NCBI GenBank assembly: GCA_001898095.1
Contig: MKSH01000065.1
Span: forward strand, 1 to 10,567
Reading direction: 5' to 3'
Length of the DNA: 10,567 bases
Origin: Solirubrobacterales bacterium 70-9
GTDB taxonomy: Bacteria; Actinomycetota; Thermoleophilia; Solirubrobacterales; 70-9
Notes under the pieces: generated by a model
Database searches by the model: none
The model's input: the letters and a program-made list of their open reading frames with translations, nothing else
What the model was told of the DNA's origin: nothing
Translations under genes and position numbers: made by a program
Shown here: piece by piece, positions 5,357 to 10,567 of the stretch
Layout of the letters: each line of letters starts with the position of its first letter
Numbering within the stretch: position 1 is the stretch's first letter

Positions 5357-5896
5357 ATGACCATCGACGCCGCCGCCGTGATCGAGACCGAGCGCCTGCG
5401 CCTCGAGCGCTGGGACGATCGCCACACGCCGCTGCTCGTGCGGCTCGCCTCGATGCCCGAGGTGATGCGGCTGATCGGCACCGGGGACCCGTGGCCGCCG
5501 CTGCTCGCCGAGGACGTCGCGCGGGCCGAGCGGCGCCACTGGGAGGACCACGGCTTCGGCTGGCGGGCGACCATCGACAAGGCCGACGGGCGCGGGATCG
5601 GCCTCGTCTCGCTGAACTACGCGGGCGAGGGGACGGCCGGGCTCGATCCGGAAGAGCGGGAGATCGGCTGGTGGCTGGAGCCGGACGCGTGGGGGAAGGG
5701 GCTGGGGACCGAGGGCGCCGCGGCGCTCCGCGACGAGGCCTTCGAGGTCCTCCAGATGCCCAGCATCATCGCCCGCATCCAGCCCGAGAACGACGGCTCG
5801 CTCGGCGTCGCCCGCAAGATCGGCATGCACTTCGACTTCGCCACCACCGGCCGCAGCGGCGAGCGGATCGTCGTCTACCGCCTCGACCGCCCGTAG
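5357..5896 (+). CDS. GNAT-family N-acetyltransferase, RimJ/RimL type
   Basis: 179 residues. It transfers an acetyl group from acetyl-CoA to an amine; the RimJ/RimL branch includes enzymes that acetylate protein N-termini, but many relatives act on small molecules or antibiotics, and the substrate is not predictable here. ETERLRLERW (10-19) is the usual first strand. EIGWWLEPDAWGKGLGTEG (102-120) is motif A with the pyrophosphate-binding GKGLG turn. ENDGSLGVARKIGM (144-157) is the C-terminal Asn/Ser helix, and YRLDR ends the fold. ATG 5357 is preferred for its leaderless-type spacing; an in-frame TTG at 5348 would add three residues. The gene stands alone between two copies of a 39-nt palindrome and converges with the GH15 gene. 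Confidence 0.9.
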   Translation: MTIDAAAVIETERLRLERWDDRHTPLLVRLASMPEVMRLIGTGDPWPPLLAEDVARAERRHWEDHGFGWRATIDKADGRGIGLVSLNYAGEGTAGLDPEEREIGWWLEPDAWGKGLGTEGAAALRDEAFEVLQMPSIIARIQPENDGSLGVARKIGMHFDFATTGRSGERIVVYRLDRP

Positions 5897-5904
5897 CCGG
5901 CAAG

Positions 5905-5949
5905 TGCGTTCGCACTTATGACCGCTATGCGGTGATTACTGCGAACGCA
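5905..5949 (+). repeat. palindromic intergenic repeat, copy 2
   Basis: The 39-nt core at 5908-5946 has the same arms, GTTCGCA and TGCGAAC, with the centre CCGCTATGCGGTGATTA. The outer stem extends to 10 bp (TGCGTTCGCA/TGCGAACGCA). Inside, ACCGC pairs with GCGGT around a TAT loop. It fills the 59-nt gap between two convergent stop codons (acetyltransferase and GH15), so it would form a hairpin in both transcripts. AAGTGCG (5902-5908) and CGCACTT (5911-5917) form an additional local dyad. Bidirectional termination is the simplest role; membership of a repeat family is shown by copy 1. Confidence 0.7.
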
Positions 5950-5955
5950 TCTGCG

Positions 5956-7863
5956 TCAGGGGCCTTCGCGGACGCCGCCCATCTCGGTGAAGACGCCCTG
6001 CGTGTCGTCGGTCGCCCGCTGCTCGTCGGCGATCACGTGGGAGACCGCGTTGATCAGCGCCAGGTGGGTGAAGGCCTGGGGGAAGTTGCCGAGGTGCCGT
6101 CCCGATTTTGCCTCCAACTCCTCGGCGTAGAGGTCGAGCGCGCCGGCCATCGTCAGCAGCCGCTCGCAGAGCTCCCGCGCCCGCTCCTTCTCGCCGATCT
6201 CCGACAGCGCCGAGGCGAGCCAGAACGAGCAGATCAGGAAGGTGCCCTCCTTGCCGACCAGCCCGTCGTCGGTCTCGTCGACCTTGTAGCGGAGGACCAG
6301 CCCGTCCTCGGTCAGGTCGCGGGCGATCGCCTCGACCGTCGCCACGATCCGCGGATCGTCCGCCGGCAGGAAGCGGTACAGCGGCATCAGGAGCAGCGAG
6401 GCGTCGAGCGCGTCGGTGTCGTAATGCTGGCGGAAGACCCCGTCGCGGCAGCCTTTCTCGCAGATCTCGACCTTGAAGGCGTCGGCCTTGGCGCTCCACT
6501 CGGCGGCCAGGTCATCGTGGCCGATCTCTTCGGCGAGCCGCGCGCCGCGGTCGGCCGCCACCCACATGCTCACCTTCGAGGAGACGTAGTGCTGCGGCTC
6601 CCCGCGCGACTCCCAGATCCCCTGGTCCTTCTCCGGGAACGATTCGATCGCCTTTTCGACCTGGTGGCGGATCACCTCGCGGTCGGCCTGCGTCCCCGTC
6701 CCGCGCAGTGCTTTTTCGTGCAGGTAGACGGAGTCGAGGAGCGCGCCCCAGACGTCGTTCTGGCGCTGGTCGAACGCCCCGTTGCCGATCCGCACCGGCC
6801 GCGCCCCGCCGTAGCCGGAGAGGTGGTCGAGGGTCGACTCGGTCAGCTCCCGCTCGTGCCCGATCCCGTACATGATCTGCAGTTCCGGGTTGTCGCGGCA
6901 GAGGGTGAGGATGAAGCGCATGAAATCGCGCGCCTCCTGGTCGAAACCGAGCGTGTGCAGCGCCCAGAGGCTGAAGGTCGAGTCGCGGATCCAGCTGTAG
7001 CGGTAGTCCCAGTTGCGTTCGCCGCCGGGCGCCTCCGGCAGCGAGGTGGTGGGGGCGGCGACGATCGCCCCGGTCGGCGTGTAGGTCAGCCCCTTGAGGA
7101 CGAGCGCCGAGCTCTGCAGGTGGATCCGCCAGGGGTGGTCGGGGAATTCACCGTGGCGCAGCCAGAGCCGCCAGAATTCCTCGGTGAGCTCGCGCCGCCG
7201 CCGGGCCTCTTCGGCGTCGGCCGGCCCGCTCAGCCCCTCCCGGCCTTCCTCGCCCCAGGTGAGCGAGACGAAGGCGCGCTCGCCCTCCTTCAAGTGGATG
7301 CGCCCGCGGACCTCGCCGCCATTGGTCTCGACCTCGAGGTCGGTGCGCAGCTCCAGCTCGGTGCCGTCCTCGGCGCGGGCGATCTTTTCGCTCACCCCGG
7401 GCCCCTCGCCGACGGCGGCGCCGTCGCTCCACGTAGCCGCGCCGTGCCCGTAGTCGAAGCGCGGCAGGCACTCCATCTCGACCTCGACCTCGCCGTCGAT
7501 GCAGCGGATCGTCCGCAGCAGCGAGCGGTCGGCGTCGTGGGACTCGATCGGGCCGCCCTCGTCGGGGGTCCAGGAGGCGATCGAGAGGGCGTCGTGGACG
7601 ACCAGCCAGCCGGTGTCGGTGACCCAGGTGGTCTCGATCACCAGCGTCCCCGGGATGTAGCGGCGGGAGATCGGCACGATCATGTCCTTCGGGCGCAGCG
7701 AGAGCCGCCCGGCGCTGCGGTCGAGCATCGCGGCGAAGACGCTCGGGGAATCGAAGCGAGGGAGGCACAGCCACTCGACCGTGCCGTCGAAGGTGACCAG
7801 GGCGGAGGTGTGGCAGTCGGAAAGGAAGCCGTAGCCGCCGATCGGGGGGAAGTCGTCGGGCAT
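5956..7863 (-). CDS. glycoside hydrolase family 15 protein (trehalase/glucoamylase-like)
   Basis: 635 residues, close to the size of actinobacterial GH15 trehalases. These inverting enzymes release glucose from alpha-linked sugars; mycobacterial relatives hydrolyse trehalose, so trehalose turnover in the cytoplasm is the best guess. No signal peptide is present. The N-terminal beta-sandwich begins GGYGFLSDCHTSALVTFDG and WLCLPRFDSPSVFAAML (9-46). The (alpha/alpha)6 barrel runs from about 245, with NWDYRYSWIRDSTFSLWAL (284-302) and MYGIGHERELTE (331-342). The two expected catalytic acids are Glu418 in GIWE and Glu539 in KEGTFLICSFWL. The C-terminus has NFPQAFTHLALINA (593-606). The ATG at 7863 follows TAGCTT by exactly 6 nt, suggesting a leaderless mRNA. 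The gene is divergent from the ctaG-like operon; its stop abuts repeat copy 2. No trehalose synthesis gene is nearby. The family is certain, the substrate moderately so. Confidence 0.93.
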   Translation of the reverse strand: MPDDFPPIGGYGFLSDCHTSALVTFDGTVEWLCLPRFDSPSVFAAMLDRSAGRLSLRPKDMIVPISRRYIPGTLVIETTWVTDTGWLVVHDALSIASWTPDEGGPIESHDADRSLLRTIRCIDGEVEVEMECLPRFDYGHGAATWSDGAAVGEGPGVSEKIARAEDGTELELRTDLEVETNGGEVRGRIHLKEGERAFVSLTWGEEGREGLSGPADAEEARRRRELTEEFWRLWLRHGEFPDHPWRIHLQSSALVLKGLTYTPTGAIVAAPTTSLPEAPGGERNWDYRYSWIRDSTFSLWALHTLGFDQEARDFMRFILTLCRDNPELQIMYGIGHERELTESTLDHLSGYGGARPVRIGNGAFDQRQNDVWGALLDSVYLHEKALRGTGTQADREVIRHQVEKAIESFPEKDQGIWESRGEPQHYVSSKVSMWVAADRGARLAEEIGHDDLAAEWSAKADAFKVEICEKGCRDGVFRQHYDTDALDASLLLMPLYRFLPADDPRIVATVEAIARDLTEDGLVLRYKVDETDDGLVGKEGTFLICSFWLASALSEIGEKERARELCERLLTMAGALDLYAEELEAKSGRHLGNFPQAFTHLALINAVSHVIADEQRATDDTQGVFTEMGGVREGP

Positions 7864-7869
7864 CGCGGC

Positions 7870-7875
7870 AAGCTA
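7870..7875 (-). promoter_or_regulatory. leaderless -10 candidate of the GH15 gene
   Basis: On the minus strand TAGCTT (7875-7870) fits TAnnnT and is followed by GCCGCG and then the ATG at 7863. This places the transcription start at the start codon. No ribosome binding site is present upstream, which supports a leaderless mRNA. Confidence 0.5.
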
Positions 7876-7914
7876 ACACCGCCGGCGGCCCCCAGGCCGC
7901 GACGATCCCGTCGC

Positions 7915-7920
7915 TACGCT
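7915..7920 (+). promoter_or_regulatory. -10 candidate of the ctaG-like operon
   Basis: TACGCT (7915-7920) fits TAnnnT and lies 8 nt before the ATG at 7929, separated by GGGAAAAG. The mRNA would be leaderless or start 1-2 nt before the ATG. No -35 is clear. The 65-nt gap 7864-7928 carries this promoter and the divergent GH15 promoter, and a small GC-rich palindrome, CCGCCGGCGG, between them. Confidence 0.45.
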
Positions 7921-7928
7921 GGGAAAAG

Positions 7929-8852
7929 ATGACTCTCGTCCCCGTCGCTCACGTGAGCGGCATCTTCGGTCCGCTCGAGCTGCTGCCGATGCTGATTGCC
8001 GCGGCCCTCTACGCGCGCCGCGCCACCACGCTGGCCCGGCGCGGTCGCCCGGTGCCTCTCTGGCGCCAGATCTGCTTCGCCGCCGGCCTCCTCTGCATCG
8101 CCGGCGCCCTGATCACGCCGCTCTCGGACCTCGCCGACGAACTCGTGATCGCGCACATGATCGAGCACCTGCTGATCGGCGACATCGCCAGCCTGCTGAT
8201 CGTCCTCGGGCTGACCGGGCCGCTGTTGCAGCCGATCCTCGCGATCCCGATCTTCGACCGCCTGCGCATCCTCTGCCATCCGGTCGTGGCGCTGGCGCTG
8301 TGGACGATCACGATCTTCACCTGGCACGCGCCGCCGCTCTACGAAGCCGCCTACGGCAACTCGGCCACCCACTTCCTCGAGCACGCGATGTTCATCTCGG
8401 TCGGCGTGCTGCTCTGGATGCCGGTCTTCGGGCCGCTGCCGAACCCACCCTGGTTCACCGCCGGCTGGAAGGTCGTCTACGTGATCGTGATGCGGCTGAT
8501 CGCGACCGTGCTCGGCAACATCCTGATGTGGGACGGCCAGGTGCTCTACAAGGTCTATGCGGCGGGCGAGGCGAAGCACGACATCGAAGCGCTCGCCGAC
8601 CAGTCGATCGCCGGTGTGGTGATGATGGTCGAGGGGGTCTTCTTAGGTCTCGGCGTGCTCGCCTGGTTCTTCTTCCAGGCGGCGACCGAGGGGATCGAAA
8701 AGCAGCGGCTGCTCGACCTCGCCTTCGAGAACGGGGTAGAGCTCGAGCCGGAGCGGGCGCAGCGGGCGTGCGCCGCCGGGAAGAGCGCGCGCGAACGCCT
8801 CGAGGCCCAGATCCTCGCCGACGCCGAGCGCGCCGGGGCGGCGATCCCATGA
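7929..8852 (+). CDS. ctaG: CtaG-like cytochrome c oxidase assembly protein (caa3_CtaG family)
   Basis: 307 residues, a polytopic membrane protein of the caa3_CtaG family, implicated in assembling haem-copper oxidase, probably in copper delivery. About seven hydrophobic segments are visible. Conserved polar residues within them fit a metal site: HMIEH (His76, His80), TWHAPPLYEA (His133), H148 and EH at 151-152, and ADQSIAGVVMM (Asp224, Gln225). WMPVFGPLP (163-171) is also family-typical. A charged C-terminal tail from about 253 (EGIEKQRLL, EPERAQRACAAGKSARERLEAQIL) is probably a cytoplasmic helix. The ATG follows a TACGCT hexamer by 8 nt. Its TGA overlaps the ATG of the next gene (ATGA), so translation is probably coupled. 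No oxidase subunit gene is in the window. This family is unrelated to the Cox11-type protein that shares the CtaG name. Confidence 0.9.
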   Translation: MTLVPVAHVSGIFGPLELLPMLIAAALYARRATTLARRGRPVPLWRQICFAAGLLCIAGALITPLSDLADELVIAHMIEHLLIGDIASLLIVLGLTGPLLQPILAIPIFDRLRILCHPVVALALWTITIFTWHAPPLYEAAYGNSATHFLEHAMFISVGVLLWMPVFGPLPNPPWFTAGWKVVYVIVMRLIATVLGNILMWDGQVLYKVYAAGEAKHDIEALADQSIAGVVMMVEGVFLGLGVLAWFFFQAATEGIEKQRLLDLAFENGVELEPERAQRACAAGKSARERLEAQILADAERAGAAIP

Positions 8853-10372
8853 GCTCGGCGCTCGTCACCCCAAGGGGAGCCGGCATCGGGCGAACGCGGC
8901 TGGGGGCGCTCGTCTTCGTCGTCGGAGCGGCGAGCCTCGGGGTCGAGATCGCCGCCGCGCGGTTGCTGGCGCCCTACTTCGGCGCCTCGACGATCGTCTG
9001 GGCGAACACGATCGGGATCGTCCTCGTCGCCCTCTCGATCGGCTACTGGGTCGGCGGCAAGGTCGCCGACCGGCGCCCCGGGGCGAGCGGCCTCGGCGGC
9101 CTCGTCCTCGTCGCCGCGGCGCTGATCGCGGTCGTCCCGTTCGCCGCCCGTCCCTTCCTCGGCTTCTCGGTCGAGGCCTTCGAGGGCCTCTCGATCGCCA
9201 CCTTCGCCGGCTCGCTGTTCGGGATCCTGATCCTGGTCGCGGTGCCGGTGGCGCTGCTCGGCGCGGTCTCGCCCTGGGCGGCGCGGCTCGCGGTCGGCGA
9301 GGGCGGCAGCGGCGCGGGGGAGGCGGTCGGCCGCCTCTACGCGATCTCGACCGCCGGCTCCCTGCTCGGCACGATGACCTCGGCGCTGGTCCTGATCCCG
9401 CTGCTCGGCACCCAGCGCACCTTCATCGCCTTCGCCCTGCTGCTCGCCGTCGTCGCGGTGCTCGCCTCCGGGCCGCGCGCGCTGGCGATCGCCGGGGCCC
9501 TCGCGTTCGCCCTCGTGATCCCGCCCGGGGCGATCAAGGAGGGCGAGGACGAGCGCGTCCTCTACGAGGGGGAGACCGTGCAGCAGTACGTGCGGATCGT
9601 CGAACGCGAGGACGGCAGTCGGGTGATGGAGCTGAACGAGGGCCACGCGGTCCACTCGCTCTGGCGTCCCGACAGCTACCTGACCGGCGACTACTGGGAC
9701 GGGCTGGCCGTGCTCCCGGCGGTGAACGGGCGGGCCGAGCCGCGCCGGGTGGCGATCCTCGGCAACGCCGGCGGCACCGTCGCCCGCGCCTACGGTCACT
9801 ACTTTCCCCGCACCGAGGTCGACGCGGTCGAGATCGACGGCGCGCTCACCGACCTCGGACGGGAGTACCTCGGCCTCGACAACGCGCGCATGGACGTCTA
9901 CGAGGAGGACGCGCGGCCCTGGCTCGAGGCCTCGGAGGGCGGCTACGACGCGATCCTCGTCGACGCCTACCGCCAGCCCTACATCCCCTTCTACCTGACC
10001 ACCGCGGAGTTCTTCCGGCTCGCCGCCGAACGGTTGGCGCCGGGCGGGGTGGTGATCGTGAACGTCGGCCACCCGGAGGACTCCGAGGCGCTCGAGCGGG
10101 TGCTTGGCGCGACGATGGCGACCTCGTTCCCGCGCGTCCTCCGCGATCCGATCGCCGACACCAACGTGCTGCTGGTCGGCGGCGGCGCAGACGTCTCTGC
10201 CGCTCGCCTCGAGGCGATCGTGACCGAGCTGCCCTTCGACCTCCGCCCGGTCGCCCTCGCCGCCGCCGCCCGCCTCGCCCCGCGCCTCCCCGGCGGCGAC
10301 GTCTACACCGACGACCACGCCCCGGTCGAGTGGCTGATCGACGACTCCCTCCTGGAATACGCCGGTGGCTGA
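8849..10372 (+). CDS. membrane-anchored spermidine synthase-like protein
   Basis: 507 residues. The N-terminal half is a membrane domain with about seven helices (LGALVFVVGAASLGVEIAAA, SIGYWVGGKVADR, SIATFAGSLFGILILVAVPVALLGAVSPWAARL, GRLYAISTAGSLLGT, LVLIPLLGTQRTFIAF). The C-terminal half, about 235-500, is a Rossmann-fold spermidine-synthase-like domain: VAILGNAGGT (301-310) is the nucleotide-binding loop, VDAVEIDG (324-331) the acidic ribose-binding strand, DARPWLE (354-360) follows, VDAYRQPYIPFYLTTAEFF (371-389) includes the acidic residue matching the catalytic Asp, and TDDHAPVEWL (487-496) closes the fold. Such fusions are common in actinobacteria and need not make spermidine; the activity is unproven. 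The loop is GNAGGT instead of the synthase's usual GGGDG. It overlaps the ctaG-like stop by 4 nt and the next small ORF by 8 nt. Confidence 0.88.
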   Translation: MSSALVTPRGAGIGRTRLGALVFVVGAASLGVEIAAARLLAPYFGASTIVWANTIGIVLVALSIGYWVGGKVADRRPGASGLGGLVLVAAALIAVVPFAARPFLGFSVEAFEGLSIATFAGSLFGILILVAVPVALLGAVSPWAARLAVGEGGSGAGEAVGRLYAISTAGSLLGTMTSALVLIPLLGTQRTFIAFALLLAVVAVLASGPRALAIAGALAFALVIPPGAIKEGEDERVLYEGETVQQYVRIVEREDGSRVMELNEGHAVHSLWRPDSYLTGDYWDGLAVLPAVNGRAEPRRVAILGNAGGTVARAYGHYFPRTEVDAVEIDGALTDLGREYLGLDNARMDVYEEDARPWLEASEGGYDAILVDAYRQPYIPFYLTTAEFFRLAAERLAPGGVVIVNVGHPEDSEALERVLGATMATSFPRVLRDPIADTNVLLVGGGADVSAARLEAIVTELPFDLRPVALAAAARLAPRLPGGDVYTDDHAPVEWLIDDSLLEYAGG

Positions 10373-10493
10373 CCTCGGCCCCCTCGACCGCCTCCGCGCC
10401 TGGCTCGTCACCGGCGCCCCCGGCCGCGGCGTCGCCTTCGCGATCGATTTCGCCGCGGCGGCGCGGACGATGTTGCGCGCGCGGCGGGGGTAG
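10365..10493 (+). CDS. 42-residue small protein at the end of the operon
   Basis: A GTG start at 10365 overlaps the preceding TGA by 8 nt (GTGGCTGA). The product includes LDRLRAWLVTGAPGRGVAFA, then a hydrophobic/basic end (FAAAARTMLRARRG). The peptide is protein-like: an amphipathic start, a Thr-Gly-Ala-Pro-Gly turn, a likely membrane-associated helix and an Arg-rich tail. I have the impression that similar short sequences occur in other actinobacteria, but cannot confirm it. Coupling to the spermidine-synthase-like gene is probable. The stop codon lies inside a G-quadruplex motif. The function is unknown. Confidence 0.6.
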   Translation: MADLGPLDRLRAWLVTGAPGRGVAFAIDFAAAARTMLRARRG

Positions 10494-10508
10494 GGACGGG
10501 GGGCCGGG
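10486..10508 (+). other. G-quadruplex motif 1 at the end of the operon
   Basis: Four runs of three or more G (10486-10490, 10493-10495, 10498-10503, 10506-10508) are separated by loops of exactly 2 nt (TA, AC, CC). This tight canonical pattern includes the stop codon of the small ORF. In RNA it could stall ribosomes or mark a 3' end. Its role is unknown. Confidence 0.55.
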
Positions 10509-10520
10509 AAGCTGGCGCCC

Positions 10521-10543
10521 GGGGGCAGAGGGACGGGAAAGGG
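10521..10543 (+). other. G-quadruplex motif 2
   Basis: G runs at 10521-10525, 10530-10532, 10535-10537 and 10541-10543 with loops of 4, 2 and 3 nt. It lies 12 nt after motif 1. AGAGGG (10527-10532) can alternatively pair with CCCTCT (10550-10555), a weak hairpin with a long loop. The remaining bases to 10567 show no gene. Confidence 0.45.
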
Positions 10544-10567
10544 ACGCGGCCCTCTCATAGGCGGTCC

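Noticed and set aside
5271..5946. CRISPR array or transposon ends
   Set aside because: There are only two copies, 598 nt apart, with an acetyltransferase gene between them. There is no transposase, no Cas gene and no evident target-site duplication.
5302..7932. 876-codon open frame on the plus strand
   Set aside because: It is antisense to the GH15 gene and overlaps the GNAT gene. Its product is low-complexity and rich in Arg, Gly, Val and Asp, as expected of a shadow frame in GC-rich DNA, whereas the genes beneath have full family motifs.
8300..10372. Possible 690-residue version of the spermidine-synthase-like protein starting inside the ctaG-like gene
   Set aside because: The added N-terminus is an out-of-frame reading of the ctaG-like gene and Arg-rich. 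The ATGA overlap at 8849 gives a natural start just before the first helix.
8555..10558. 667-codon open frame on the minus strand
   Set aside because: It is antisense to the well-supported operon and is a low-complexity product.

Overview
The window is very GC-rich and its codons end mostly in G or C. It carries an exported protein with an IPT/TIG domain followed by a Cys-bracketed PASTA domain, an actinobacterial GH15 trehalase-like enzyme, and several start codons placed about 6 nt after a TAnnnT hexamer, the spacing expected of leaderless mRNAs. Together these suggest an actinobacterium, most likely Thermoleophilia/Solirubrobacterales. This placement is inference from family resemblance, not from a marker gene.

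Layout. Positions 1-153 hold unassigned sequence and a promoter/leader. A secreted SGNH/GDSL esterase (154-954, +) converges with a small lipoprotein gene (951-1307, -), and their stops share one CTAG. The lipoprotein gene is divergent from ppa, inorganic pyrophosphatase (1477-1986, +). Next comes the exported IPT/TIG-PASTA protein (2134-3171, +), whose 3' end converges on a TDT-family membrane transporter (- strand, start 4258). The transporter is interrupted by an in-frame TGA at 3377-3379; its frame then continues for 73 well-formed residues to 3155. Divergent from it is a LysR regulator (4383-5270, +). The shared intergenic region holds two dyads of the form ATTCC-N5-GGAAT.

A GNAT acetyltransferase gene (5357-5896, +) lies between two copies of a 39-nt imperfect palindrome (5271-5309 and 5908-5946), identical at 32 of 39 positions. 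The GH15 trehalase/glucoamylase-like gene (5956-7863, -) converges on the second copy. It is divergent from a probable operon: a CtaG-like cytochrome oxidase assembly protein (7929-8852), a membrane-anchored spermidine-synthase-like protein (8849-10372, ATGA overlap) and a 42-residue small ORF (10365-10493, 8-nt overlap). Two tandem G-quadruplex motifs follow at 10486-10543.

The genes do not form one pathway; this looks like ordinary chromosome. The most notable points are the nonsense codon in the transporter, the paired palindromic repeats, the LysR-box/transporter arrangement, mutually exclusive hairpins at 3171-3215, the leaderless-promoter pattern, and a glutamate codon preference that separates the exported proteins from two cytosolic ones. 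No tRNA, rRNA, CRISPR array, insertion sequence or phage gene was seen. No gene-free stretch exceeds 300 bases.
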